Below are positions 32,040 through 43,870 of a stretch of DNA of 64,000 nucleotides, one piece after another. The notes under the pieces were generated by a model. It worked only from the letters and a program-made list of their open reading frames with translations. It was not told the origin of the DNA and did not search any database. The first letter of the stretch is position 1. Each line of letters starts with the position of its first letter. The stretch lies in assembly GCA_047967505.1 (NCBI GenBank), contig CM106539.1. One strand, given 5' to 3'. The DNA comes from Dipteris shenzhenensis. Taxonomy: Eukaryota > Polypodiophyta > Polypodiopsida > Gleicheniales. A program made the translations under genes and the position numbers.

Positions 32040-32523
32040 CTACTTGTTTTCGAGGACGTGAACGATTCTCAAGGGGAAGGTAGATATGTACACATAATGT
32101 TCAAGATGCAATCTCAACAATTGTTTACATTGTACATAATTGTAAGATACATGACAATAAACCACATACAAGAAAGAATCATCGTGGGAAGCTCAGTACG
32201 GTTACGTATTAGTGTCTGTCTCAATCACTTCTAGTGTGCATAGCATGTAGATCCGTTGTTCTCTAGATATGCGTGTTGCTCTTCCTGTCTCAATCCTCAG
32301 CTGATGGGATGAAACCCACATCTGCCCAATGGCGATCCTCAGTGCGTGTGAGACTCCTCTGTCCTCAAGATACTAGGGTTTGATGATGAATTCCTCCTCC
32401 GAGACTCTCAGGAAGTGGTCACGGTAGAATTGGGTCTTGGTGGGGAGCTCGTGATCTCCCCCAAAAGTCCGAGCTGTGTGGAGCTGGAGGAAGTCTATGT
32501 AGGCCATCTTCTGGTGGTTCTAG
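32040..32523 (-). pseudogene. LINE ORF2 C-terminal fragment, left of nested copia
   Basis: On the minus strand the region reads 'KMAYIDFLQLHTARTFG', 'LPTKTQFYRDHFLRVSEEEF' and 'GVSHALRIAIGQMWVSSHQL', collinear with 8760-8990 of the GA-flanked LINE family. It ends at 32523 where the copia LTR starts, and the same LINE resumes in the RT region at 38110-39466. The gap of unmatched LINE sequence between the two parts was not resolved. Confidence 0.7.
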
Positions 32524-32768
32524 TGATGCCCTATAGGCCATGGTATGTGCCTTGTAGGCATAAGTGTAGGCACTTATAGTGTTAGTGCCTTCTAGGCTAC
32601 ATGGGACACTTAGTCCTATGTGACACCTAGGATACTTAGTCCTAGGTCTAGGTACAAGTACTTTGTACTTGTGTTTCTTCATCTTATCTAAGTTTTGACG
32701 TGATTGCTCTATCGACTCGTCTTGTACCTACACTCTCTCTCTCTCTCTTCAGACATCCGTACCTTCAG

Positions 32769-32780
32769 TGGTATCAGAGC
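32769..32780 (+). other. Primer-binding site of nested copia
   Basis: TGGTATCAGAGC, following the LTR end (...CCTTCA). Confidence 0.9.
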
Positions 32781-33640
32781 CCAGCTTCGCTTCCCGTACC
32801 TCTTGTCCGTACTGCCCGTACAATAGTACGGACCTCCGTATAACCAGTACGGATATCGTACTGTACCTTCAGTATACATGCGCGTCGTCGTACATTGCAT
32901 CGCCGTACTGAATCGCGCGTCGTCGTACATCTGCATCGAGGGTCGTCGTACATCCGTCGTCACTTGTACTCTGCGTCGTCGTACTCTGCTCCATACTCTA
33001 CGCTATTTCGTACGCGTATCGTACACTGCGCCATACTTCATCCATACATCGCGCTATTCCGTACGTCGTACCGTACAAAGTTCATCGTACAAGGTACTTT
33101 CAGCATACAGTTGTACCTACGTAGGAACACCGTGCAAGGTACTTGCACCGTACCTATAGATCAGTCGTCAGCAGCTTGTACCAGCTTCCCGTACACACGT
33201 ACCTTCAGTAGCTGATCGTATAGCTTGTACTTGATCTGGGTATTCCGTACAGTTTCACCACAGGTTCCGTACCTGTTTTGGCATTGGCTTGAATCAGGTT
33301 CTTGGTCTCACTGCAGTCATCTACAAACATTTGCAATTTTGGGGCTTTTGCAGGACATTGGCAAATTTGGGGCTTTCTTTTCCTTTCACCTCCTTTGATT
33401 GCAATTTCTTGCAAGAATATTGGAGTTTTGGGATTTAGTCTGCAATTTCTTGTTTAGATTGCAGTACATTGGGTCATATTGCAGGACATTAAGTTACATT
33501 TGCAGGACATTGGGTCAGATTATCATACATTGGGTCACATTTGCAAAATTTCAGCAAAATTTGGGGCTTTTCTACATTTGCCCTCTTTTTGGCCTATTTG
33601 TCCTCGATAATTTGGGGCTTTTGCCAAATTTGCTGTTTTT
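32781..33640 (+). other. Copia leader rich in GTAC and GGGGCTTT motifs
   Basis: About thirty GTAC tetramers, mostly CCGTAC or CGTAC, between 32750 and 33270, some palindromic (CCGTAC...GTACGG). They are followed by several copies of TTTGGGGCTTT and GCAGGACATT between 33320 and 33640. The same two blocks occur in the other copia leader. Confidence 0.8.
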
Positions 33641-33812
33641 GCAGTGAACATTGCCTGTCACAGTCACATTTGGGTCAGATCTGCATTTGCCCTTTGATTT
33701 GGGTCATAAATTTGCAGATATTTGCTGTCATTTTTGGGACAGCCAGCTTTTTTGCAGTGATAGCCTTGAGGCTTTTGGGTTTTCAGGTCTTTTAAAGGGT
33801 ATCACATATGCT

Positions 33813-36800
33813 ATGGCTGGGAACAATCAAGATTTATTTGGAGTTCTTCGTGAAGATGATAAGTTGGATGGCACCAACTATCCGATGTGGTCTTATCTCA
33901 TGAAACATATTCTTGTTACAAAGCATTTGTGGAATATAGTTTCTGGGGCTGATCTGAGGCCAGCCAATGCTACAGTGGTTGTTTCTACTGCTGGTTCTTC
34001 TGCAGCAGGTACTCCTTCTGATGCCTCTTTCTCTAGCACTCCTGCTGCTGCTCTTCCAACTCAAGAACAGTCAAGATGGGATGCAAGAGATGCAAATGCA
34101 CATTCATGCATTGCTTTATCATGCAAGAGAATCATTATTCCACACATCCGGTCTTGCAGGACAGCAAAGGATGCTTGGGATAAATTGGCTTCTCTCTATC
34201 AGATACGCAATGAAGCTCGTGTTGCATATTTGAGAAGGCAATTACAGGAAGTGAATATGAATGAAGGTGAGTCAATGGATGCATATTTGACAAAGGTCAA
34301 GGACCTCATGGAACAGCTTGCCAACATTGATGAGGTGGTGCCAAATTCACAGCTTGTCAGTACTACATTGAATGGACTGCCAGATACATATCAAGGGTTT
34401 GCTACAACCCTTCGATTAGTGGCCATGGGTAATCCAGACCACTATTCTTTCGATCAGCTAGTTACTTTGCTTTTGCAGGAAGAGCAAAGTAGAGCTAACA
34501 AACAAGCCATTATTCTTGATCATGCATTTGCTTCACAGCAGATAGGAAGAGGCAAGGCTTCCAAGCCTATGGGCAAGCCAAAATCTGCGCACAGCAGCTG
34601 CAATTCCTCTACGCATAGCAGCTGCCATTCCTCACATGCATCTAAAAATACAGCAGATAAGGGAAAGAAAAAAAGATGCAACTATTGTCGCAAGCCTGGA
34701 CATGACATTTCAGAATGTAGGAAGCGCATTGCTTCGGAGAAAAAGAAAGCAGGATTGACAGTTTATGCCTCACATGCCATTGAATCCCATGAGCCAGCAG
34801 ATGCTTCACATGCACATGCTCTTCAGGATGATTGGGCATGGGCTGTCCATTGCTCATTTGATCCCTTCAAAGCTGATGCACTCTTTACTGCTAATGATGC
34901 TCAGTCCTGGTACTTTGATAGTGGTGCTTCCAAGCATGTCACATCTTGCAGACAGTTGTTTCATTCTCTAGCTGATGCACCTCGAGGGGGGATTGTTATA
35001 TGTGCCAATAATGCTTCATATGCTGTAAAAGGAGTTGGAGATGTGCAGCTCACATCCATTTCCAGCCATCTTGTCACTCTGACAAATGTTCTTTTTGTGC
35101 CTGGCATTGAAGTCAACTTGATTTCAATTTCAGCAATTGCTACTTCAGGTTTCATAGTAATTTTTGATGGCTACAGATGCCTAGTATATGATCTTCGTGA
35201 TGACAATGCCATAGTTCTCACTGGCACTTTGCAAAAAGGGCTTTATCACCTTGATCATCATTCAGCTGCACTTTCTACTGAAGCATTGGCTATTTCAGAT
35301 TCACAGCTTGCTGAAACTCATCTTTGGCATGAGAGAATGGGCCATCTCAATTATAGAGCTCTTGCAAAGCTACATTCACAGCAGATCGCAAATGATGTAC
35401 CTCAGACTCACACAGTTTCCAAACATGTGTGTGAGGGCTGTCTTTTGGGTAAGATGCATCGATTTCCTTTTCAAAAGAATTGTCCAAAACTCTCACAAAG
35501 GAAATTGCAGCTAGTACACAGTGATGTCTGTGGCCCAATGAGGACAAATGCCATTGGAGGATACAAGTATTTCATGACTCTCATTGATGATTTCACAAGG
35601 TATTGCTGGGTATATCCTTTAAAGGCCAAATCTGAAGTTTTCTTATGCTTTCAGAGATGGCTGAATATGGTTGAGAATGAATCAGGATGCAAGCTTGTCA
35701 CCCTCAACACAGATAGGGGGGGTGAATATATGTCAAAGGAGTTTGATGCATTTCTATCCTCACGAGGCATTATTCACTAATGCACTACTCCTTACACTCC
35801 TCAGCAGAATCCTATTTCTGAAAGAAAAAACAAGTCCACAATGGAGATGGCCAGATGCATGCTTAAGGCCAAGTCTTTGCCCAATAAATTTTGGTAGCTT
35901 GATGTAGTAATGTGTGCCAACTATGTGCTGAATAGATCACCTACACGGGCATTAAAGACTATCACACCTTATGAAGCATGGAAAGGCAGGAAGCCTTCAC
36001 TTTCACACATGAAAGTTTTTGGGTCTTTTGCATATGTTCATGTACCATCTCAGCTGAGACATAAGCTTGATGACAAGGCAATCAAATGCATATTCATTGG
36101 TTACAGCCAAGAGAGCAGAGGGTATCGGTTATATCAACCAAATACTGGGAAGATTATTGTCAGTAGAGATGTGATCTTTGCTGAACATTCAGCTTCTCCT
36201 CTTGTGGACTGCAAAGCAAAGCCAGATATTGACATGTTTGATGCCTTTGAATCTTGGTTACCTTTGCCATCAACAGAAGAGGATTTTGAGCAGCAACATG
36301 AGCCTCCTGCAGGCCCTCCACTAAGCAATAATCAGCCACAACCTCATGCTGATTTGCAGGTTACTCTTCCGGCACAGAATGATCCCATTACTCATGATGC
36401 AGTCATTGAAGAAAGAGCTGTCAATAGACAGCAAAGGGAAGTTCCCAGATGGCTTCTGGATACATTGAGGGACAGCAAACAAGACCAGCCTTTTGCTGCC
36501 CGGACAAGATCAGGGAATAGACAGCATGGTCACTTTCTTGAGTTTGCACTCCTTGCTACAGCTTGCAATGAAGAGCCTTTGTGCCATAAAGATGCTTTTG
36601 ACAGCAAAGAGTGGATGGATGCAATGAAAGCTGAGTTACAATCTATTGCCAAAAATGACACATGGGAATTAGTAGATCTCCCACCTGGCAAGCATGCCAT
36701 TGGAACGTGGTGGGTCTACAAATTAAAAAGGAAATCTGATGGCAGCATAGATCGATACAAAGCCCGTCTTGTTGCAAAAGGGTATGCCCAACAACAAGGC

Positions 36801-38104
36801 ATTGACTTTGAGGAGACATTTTCTCCCACATCCAGGATTACTACCATTCGATGTGTCATTGCCATTTCAGCCCATCATCATTGGCAAGTGCACCAACTTG
36901 ACATCAAGACCGCTTTTCTTCATGGGGATCTGCAGGAAGAAGTCTATGTCACACAACCTCCTGGGTTTGAGGTTGTTAATTCTGAAATAAGGTATGCCCG
37001 CTTAGAAAAGCCCTTTATGGTTTGAAGTAGGCACCCAGGGCATGGTATGCCAAAATTCATGCACACTTACTATCCCTTGGTTTTCAGAATAGTCCCACAG
37101 AACCCACTCTTTATTTCCGTGGGAGTGGATCTGAATTTTTAGTGCTGATTTTATATGTGGATGATATGCTTATCACGGGCCCAGATACTCAGCAAATTGC
37201 AGGTTTCAAGGCTGATTTGCAGCAGATTTTTAACATGTCAGACATGGGACGGCTCCATTATTATTTGGGCATTCAGTTTGCTCATGTTGAGGGGGGTATC
37301 ATGATGTCTCAGTCCAAGTATATTGGACAGCTCCTTGATTGTTTTCAGTTTGAGGATTGCAAGCCAATCTCTACTCCAGTGGACCCTAGCTTCAAATTCT
37401 CAGCTCATGATGGGAGCCCACCATGTGATATCACTCTTTATCAGCAGGCTGTTGAATGCCTTATTTATTTATGTCATACCAGACCTGACTTGCAGTATGC
37501 AGTATCTCAGCTCAGCAGATTCATGCACATGCCCAGTTCACAGCGTTGGCAGGCAGTGAAGAGAGTCTTCAGATATCTCAGAGGCACTCGGGATTTAGCC
37601 CTCTTCTACGGTGATCAGGGTTCACTTACCATGCATGCTTACACGGATAGTGACTGGGCAGGATGTTCCGACACCAGAGTGTCACATACTAGCAATTGTT
37701 TTTTGCTTGGCAATTCATGTATTTCTTGGCTCAGCAAGAAGCAACCGACAGTTGCCACGTCTAGCTATGAGGCTGAGTACAGGGCAGCTTTCACCACTAC
37801 AGTAGAGTGTGTTTGGCTTCGACAGCTACTTACAGATCTTGGTATTTGCCAGACATCCTCCACTATTGTCTACACTGACAGCGAGAGTGCTTTGGCCATT
37901 GCGCGTAACCCAGTGTTTCATGCGCGTACCAAGCATATTGAAGTTCATTATCATTATGTTCGGGAGCGGTTGTCAGCAGGAGACATAGAGTTGTCCTATC
38001 TTCCCACAGAGGACATCATCGCAGATATGTTTACAAAGGCACTTCCTCGTCCTAAGTTCGAAGTCTTCCGACAGGCTTTACACTTCGTTCCCTTTGTTAC
38101 ATGA
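33813..38104 (+). pseudogene. Copia gag-pol, nearly intact
   Basis: Start taken at 33813 (MAGNNQDLFGVLREDDKLDG), matching the gag start of the other copia; the frame is open further upstream only through the leader. Gag has 'GTNYPMWSYLMKHIL' and the knuckle CNYCRKPGHDISEC. The protease has 'WYFDSGASKHVTS'. Pre-integrase: 'LWHERMGHLNYRAL', 'CEGCLLGKMHRFPF'. Integrase: 'HSDVCGPMRTNAIGGYKYFM', 'NTDRGGEYMSKEF', 'SERKNKSTMEMARC'. RT: 'HQLDIKTAFLHGDLQEEVYV', 'LILYVDDMLITG'. RNase H: 'DSDWAGCSDTR', 'YTDSESALAIARNPVFHART'. Lesions: TAA 35778-35780, TAG 35895-35897, a one-base frameshift near 37010 and TAG 37028-37030. All catalytic residues remain readable. Confidence 0.9.
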
Positions 38105-38109
38105 TCTGA

Positions 38110-39462
38110 CATTCCTTGTACATTCATAGGTGGCTATATCCTTTTGGATGAACATGTGCCACCATGACCAGAAACTACCATGTATTCTGAGATGTTTCCA
38201 TATGATATGGTTAATCTCATCTTGCGGGATTGACTCACGGGGTGCATCCATACTGTATTGAAATGCATAAATGTGTCCGCCCCGCTCTCAGCTAGTCGTC
38301 TAGATGACTCCAGAGCCAACCTCGGTAGTCTCCACTAGGGTAAGTCCCTGACTCTACGAATGAATGTCACTGTTTGGAATATGGCATCAATCTGTAGTGG
38401 TGTCGTGGCGAACTCTGCCTGTACTATCTCATGCGGGAGTAAGGGCTTTCTCCAAATCATCCTAGATCCCATAGTCACCTGTAGTTGCTCAAATCTCCTC
38501 CACTCTGCTATCAGTAGGTCACATCCCCAAAAGGGTGCTGCATACATGGCATTTAGTCGCACTAGTGTATCGAAGAGCCAGCACTTTGTCGGTGATGGAT
38601 CGTGAAAGTGTGCTTGGAAGCACTGTCTCACCAGTCGGGCTAGAGCACCCTGCCCCCGTGTGAGTCGTGCATGGGCTGCATGTGTCATAGTGAAAAGGGG
38701 TCTTGTGAAGACTGCTCCTAAATAGGTGTAGGACTGCACTATCTCCACTGGCTTGTCTCGATAAGTGAAGTTGAGTCGACGGAGCACTGCTGCATGTGAG
38801 GTGTTGAAGACCATAACCTTGGTCTATCCAAAATTGATTGTTAGGTGTCTCTCTCTGCAAAACACGTCTAGGGCCTCCAAATGTCTCTGCAGTCTCTCCA
38901 TTGAGGATAAGGATTATGTCATCAGCGTATAGCAATATTTGTATCATGAGATCGGCTAGTAGTGATCCTTTTCCTCCTAGGCGGTCTACGAAGGAAGTGA
39001 TCTCATCAATATAAAGCGCGAAGAGGATCGGTGAGAGGGGGCAACCTTGCTTCAATCCGATCGTACTCTCGACCCAATCCGATAGACCACCTGGGGCATG
39101 AACTCTACCTACGACTGACTCATACAGGCTCATCACCCCCCTTATCAATGTCTCTGGAATCTGTAGCTCCGCTCCTGTAGTCTCCTGATCATGAGGGACT
39201 GTGGGACAGTGTCAAAAGCCTTTTGAAAGTCTACAAACATGTGTAGACCTTCTGGTGTCTGGACCTCGCCGCCTCAATGATAGCCCTCAAAGTGAAAATG
39301 TGATCTAGGGTAGAGTCCTGTCTCCGGAATCCTGTCTGCCCTAGTGCCTGCTGCCCCCGAGCCTGTGTATGACTCCTGAGCTCCCTCTGTAAGACTGATC
39401 CATAAATCTTGGCCAGAGTGTGGCCAATCATGAGGGTACGGTAGTTCCCAGTCTCCATAGGG

Positions 39463-39466
<4 letters not shown>
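38110..39466 (-). pseudogene. LINE ORF2 reverse transcriptase (GA-flanked family)
   Basis: On the minus strand from 39466: 'GNYRTLMIGHTLAKIYGSVL', 'LGQTGFRRQDSTLDHIFTLR', a frameshift, then 'TIGLKQGCPLSPILFALYID' and 'QILLYADDIILIL' with the catalytic Asp pair. A frameshifted thumb-like region follows: 'KVMVFNTSHAAV', 'YRDKPVEIVQSYTYLGAVFT' and 'LNAMYAAPFWGCDL'. It is truncated at its 5' side, where it meets (GA)n at 39467, and at 38110 where the copia ends. It differs from the L1-type LINE at 20-26 kb. Related pieces lie at 47340-47745 and 53918-55085. Confidence 0.85.

Positions 39467-39509
<43 letters not shown>
39467..39509. repeat. (GA)n microsatellite
   Basis: 21 GA units between the LINE 5' edge and the last bases of the intron. 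Confidence 0.95.
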
Positions 39510-39512
<3 letters not shown>

Positions 39513-39546
39513 ACAATCTCAATCAGTATTGTTGTTTTCTGTGCAG

Positions 39547-39601
39547 GAATTTCCAATCCAAAACTGCTCTTAGCCAGCATAACACTGCAAAGCATAAATA
39601 G
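39547..39601 (+). CDS. Last exon of HD2-like gene (His half of C2H2 finger)
   Basis: After the acceptor, the first base completes the Arg codon left at 19888, and the frame then reads NFQSKTALSQHNTAKHK and TAG. Joined to FCQPCNR this gives C-x2-C-x12-H-x4-H with Phe and Leu at the conserved core positions and an AKH end, the typical C-terminal finger of HD2 proteins. The stop is at 39599-39601. The following bases (39602 to about 39700) would be the 3' UTR. Exon length, phase and motif all fit, which makes chance unlikely, although the gene would have to splice a 19.7-kb intron. Confidence 0.75.
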
Positions 39602-42600
39602 ACTTCTATGAGAGACTGTAATATCTGTTTATTGAGGCTTGACTCGGATCCACTCGAGGAGTTTTCTTTATCAAAGTTTGAGGCTGATTTGCAATAATGA
39701 AGAAAGAGAGTATTTACTGATGAAGGCCTTGTACATCAACCAGCTGATAGTGGCACTTTTCAAGGATTACTTTCACAAATAGGCACTTCTTGCGAAGGTA
39801 CATATGCATAATGCAAATACTTCTTTGATCGGAATGGACTCTATATGAAAGTGCCTTGCATTTGTGGCTGGCTGTCTGTATTTTTGCCAATTGACCTTGT
39901 TGGATAGTTTTCAGTGGTCTCTTGGGTGCCAAATAGATAGCCGGCACGCTTGAACCTCTGTGCAATGTATACAGTTAATACATGGATCAGAAAATCATGG
40001 GATTTTGTTCTCACCTTACCAAACAGGCTTAGTTCTATTGTTGATACAGAGCCCATATGTAAGTGTGGTAGGCGCAACCAGTGGCAGGCGATCAGGGTAT
40101 GGCAGTATTCAACTATAATTTCTGATGGCTGCTTTTGTGTTTCCTACAGGGCGTTAGTGTTTAGCTGGCAGCCAATATTCGGTGTTTTCAAAGAATTGTA
40201 TCCACCTGATTTGGGTTTTGGGTTTGGTGGTGGTTTGGGTTTGGACAGATTTTCAAGGCCTCCCTACTTCTAATTGTCTTCTAAATGTCCTTTGATTTTG
40301 TTTATGTTATTAGGATATGGCTGATTTACAACAAAAGCATCACAAACATATGCACAAAATGTCTCCCTGTATACCTGTATGATGAGGAATACAAATTCTC
40401 TCCCCAATAGGAGGACCAAAGGGTTCTCTCATTATCCCTCCAAATACTATTCTGTTTCGTGCGCACACATAATATCTCCCTAATAGAGGGACCAAAGGTG
40501 TGTCTCATTATCCCTCAAAACAGTACTCTGGTTCTTCAAGATCTATATGCACATTTATATATAGACAGCCGGCTCATTGTTGCTTGTTCCATCAATTGAG
40601 AGTAGCACTAAGGTTCAGAGTAGTACATTGGGAAAAAGAGGTTTGATAAGAGCAAAGTCTTACATGAAGGTCTCTTACCTGTTAAGGATAGAAGCATGCA
40701 AAATAACTCATTGTATGTAGACCTATATTGAATATATTAGATTGTGATAGCAAAATGTAAGAGTGCATCAAAGATTGATAAGATAAACAATCTATTGCAT
40801 AAATGAAATAGACTATCACATATCATGGTATCTATGACTCATGAGACCCAAACTCTAAAGCCTATATATTGTTCTCTCATCAAGGGATTAAATATGAGAG
40901 GGATTAGATTATTAACCTGGCTAGTGATCCTCAGCATACTTCCAAGGAATTTTAGTGATGATACAAATTGTTGAATAATAGTGTTCATGTCAAGGGTCGA
41001 TTATCATGGTGGTGGTCTTTATTGCGTATTTTGTTTATAGGAAGAATTCATAACGTCCACACTTATCATATTTGTTAATGGAAGCCAATTTTTTTGTTTT
41101 TATTATTGCCATATTGTCTACCTCATAACATGGCATGATATTTTCACATGAAAAAAGCTAGCAATTAAAGAAGTCTAGAACAAGTTTACATGGAACTTGC
41201 AAACAACTTGTAACATTGTAACATGACGACATACAATGGACCGAGATAGGGCAAAGAGCAAAGCACACAATGTGCTTGAGGTAGAAGCTTTCTAAAGCAT
41301 GATGCGAGTAGATCTAGCAATAATAATCAATGTGAAATTGATGGCCGTACTCTTGATTCAAATGAAGTAGGTCATGTTATCATCACCATAAATACCATGC
41401 TAAATACAAACTTTCAAGACTAATTTTTTATGGCAATGCATTAGAAAAATAGCAATTGCTTCCATCCCATTGCATGTTTTGTTCATTGCAAAAGTAGGAC
41501 CTAGAAAGCCCATTGTCCTAAACTTGCTAGTGGAAGGATGCATACATACATACACTATATATATGCAAGTTCCATACACCACCAAGGTTGCATGCATGCA
41601 ACATAGGCTAAACCACAATCCACTCATCTTTTGCTATCCTCCCCAATTACAAGAATCTTTCAAACATGCACCTACAAAATAATCCTTCTGTCAACAATAA
41701 CAAGCTTGACATGTTGACCAAAGTTTACAATTAGTGTACAATTAGTGTACAATAATAGTAATCGCTAAAAGTGCTCTTGTGGATAGTAGTATCATTGAAC
41801 AAAGATTAAGTAACATCATGCACACCCAACATCTACCATCTTGTGTTTTAGTTGGTCACTTATGCTAGTTCTGTCCAATGATACTTTAAAGAAATTTAGG
41901 TACATTACACGTCAACATGAGCTCACGAAGCCCATGATCTAGACATCTAAACATCTTACACCAATTATCACAAGAATTCTAGGAAGCCCTTTCACATTCC
42001 ACGCAATTGATTGCCATAGTGATGCATGCCCTAAGCATTTTCTATGGCTATTTTGAATTGTAGACTTTTGTGTAGCCTAGCTATTTTTTGAGGAATGTCA
42101 AGCAGATAGGAATGCTCATGCATACATCACAAAGACTATTTATAGTTACTAATGCCATGATCACATAAGAACTTCAAGGTCGATCCAAAAATCCATGTTG
42201 AAATGATGATGCTATCAACAAAAGCAACATGGAACCTAGCTAGTCCAAAACTACAACATAGAAAGACACACCTAGTTCTTCAATCATTGAACATGAGATC
42301 CTCCTCTTCACACTATGCAGACAATGCCAAGTAAGAAGCTTTTGACATCCTCTGTGTAAGTGAAACAAAAACCCATAATTGATGATTTACATTGAACAGT
42401 CACGTTATAAAACACTTACAACAAATAGTTTGATGGGCATCACCATCCTTTATAATAAAATATTCACACTTCGCACTACTCAAGTAAGCACAACAAATGA
42501 AAGTGACTTCATTGAAATACACCTACACAATCTATATCCATTATTGCAACCGACAAAAACATTGTTACAATCTCCATGAGCTATGAGAACCTTTGATATT

Positions 42601-43017
42601 CTTACCACCAACATGCCCATTACTTTGTGACTTTAACATAAACATTCTAAACTCTAGCCTAGCATAGCCAAAATCACAAATATCCATTGAAAATTCTAAC
42701 ATGAATATCACTTTAAACAATCAACACGACAATTTACAACTCAAGTAGTCTTTTTTTAAATCGAATATTAGGAATCACAATAACATATTGGACTAACAAT
42801 GTTTTGTTCTACATTTTGTATTGAATGCCAACACATATCTCACAATTCAAGTAATAAAAAGGCACAAAATGAAACAAATGCATTTTAACCTATATTTAAA
42901 AACTTAGGACATGTCCTTGAACATTCAACAAACAACAAAATAGAAAACTTTTATATGTATCATTTGTAAGATAATACAACATCCTCATGTAACACAAACA
43001 AGAAAATCTTTATAGAC
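39602..43017. other. No gene seen; 75-bp tandem duplication
   Basis: The 3' UTR of the HD2-like gene presumably occupies the first part. An acceptor-like TTTCCTACAG at 40141-40150 is followed by an open stretch ending GGGLGLDRFSRPPYF, but no partner exon or family was recognised. A block, TCTCCC.AATAG.AGGGACCAAAGG, is repeated at about 40398 and 40472. The rest (40600-43017) is AT-rich with no features. Confidence 0.4.
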
Positions 43018-43047
43018 GAGAGAGGGAGAGAGAGAGAGAGAGAGAGA
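43018..43047. repeat. (GA)n microsatellite
   Basis: Slightly imperfect GA tract directly before the LINE 3' end at 43048. Confidence 0.9.
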
Positions 43048-43870
43048 TGTATTACCATCCTTGGGAGGCCTTGTAGACCTATGAGACAAAGTACAATATC
43101 AAAGTAACTCATATAGGCCTATACGGTCTAAAGCAAAGGGCTTAGTAAGGCCCTTTGGTGAGTAATATACTAAGCTTTTAAAAAAAAGTAAATAAATCAA
43201 AGCTCAAAGTTAATACTCAATCTCAGAATCAAGCCAGATATGCAGGTGCCATGGTGGCTCTCCTATGAGCTGTGGAAATATCTTGTATCCGTGTCTATCA
43301 AGTTGTCACCCACTGTGGCAGGGGTGTGTTCTCCATGATCTCTGTATCTGATGGGCCATATCAAGAGTGATGCCTGTGCTTGGGCGATCCCCTCCAAGTA
43401 GAGCTGTGATGGTTTGAACCTCCATCATGCGTTTGGTCTATCTTTGCATTGTGAGTGGCCCCTACATCTTTGGTTGCATATCCCCTCATCCAATTGTGCG
43501 AATGCTACCTCCATATCATCTATCTCCTCCTCCTCTACTCTATCATATCTTAGGGGAGACTCGAATGCATAGAAATCTGTGACACATCGTTGAGCTCAGA
43601 CAATCCGTGTCTCTCGAGGTATTGTCTCATCCTGTTGTCTACTCTAACGCTAGAGGCCAGCACAAACCTATTCTTAGAAGAGAATTAGTCAATGAGAGAC
43701 CCAAAACCATGTCACTACTGGAAAAGACAATAATACCATCCTCGAATCTCATAAGAAACTGGGCAAGCACAAAGAAATCTCCTTTGTCTCCACATCACCC
43801 AACATGCACAATGTACAAATCCATTGCTCTCTAGGCGTACCAGTGGCTCTCCCTACCATCTAGATGATGC
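43048..43870 (-). pseudogene. LINE 3' end (GA-flanked family), decayed
   Basis: The plus strand starts TGTATTACCATCC, like TGTATTATTGTCC at 7839, right after (GA)n. Near 43740-43850 the minus strand reads CTLCMLGDVETKE (frame with C-x2-C), matching CPCCTMGEVESEE of the copy at 8245-9012, then a Tyr-Glu-Ile-Arg-like element out of frame. Many stops. Confidence 0.65.

Larger units (their letters stand above)
32524..38104 (+). mobile_element. Ty1/copia element nested in LINE, no 3' LTR
   Basis: A 5' LTR of about 244 bp (32524-32767), a primer-binding site at 32769-32780, a long leader and gag-pol to 38104. Just after the stop the sequence is LINE ORF2 again, with no second LTR, so the 3' end has been lost. 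It interrupts one LINE copy. Coding DNA is damaged by only a few stops and one frameshift. Same family group as 12635-18401, judged by gag, pol and leader. Confidence 0.8.
19889..39546 (+). other. Giant last intron (19,658 bp) of HD2-like gene
   Basis: Donor CAG|GTAACT at 19889, acceptor TTTTCTGTGCAG ending 39546, phase 2. It contains, in order: LINE 19961-26616, hAT-like MITE 26846-27379, gypsy fragment about 27823-32027, LINE fragment about 32040-32523 continuing at 38110-39466, with a copia element between them, and (GA)n 39467-39509. Only about 1.5 to 2 kb is not assignable to mobile DNA. The case for one intron is that the two exons complete one zinc finger in phase. Confidence 0.7.

Noticed and set aside
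28478-32780. TGGTATCAGAGC motifs as tRNA gene ends
   Set aside because: No cloverleaf around them; each sits at an LTR edge as a primer-binding site.
40141-40273. Exon-like ORF after TTTCCTACAG ending in GGGLGLDRFSRPPYF
   Set aside because: No partner exon or family recognised, and it follows the stop of the HD2-like gene; left unannotated.
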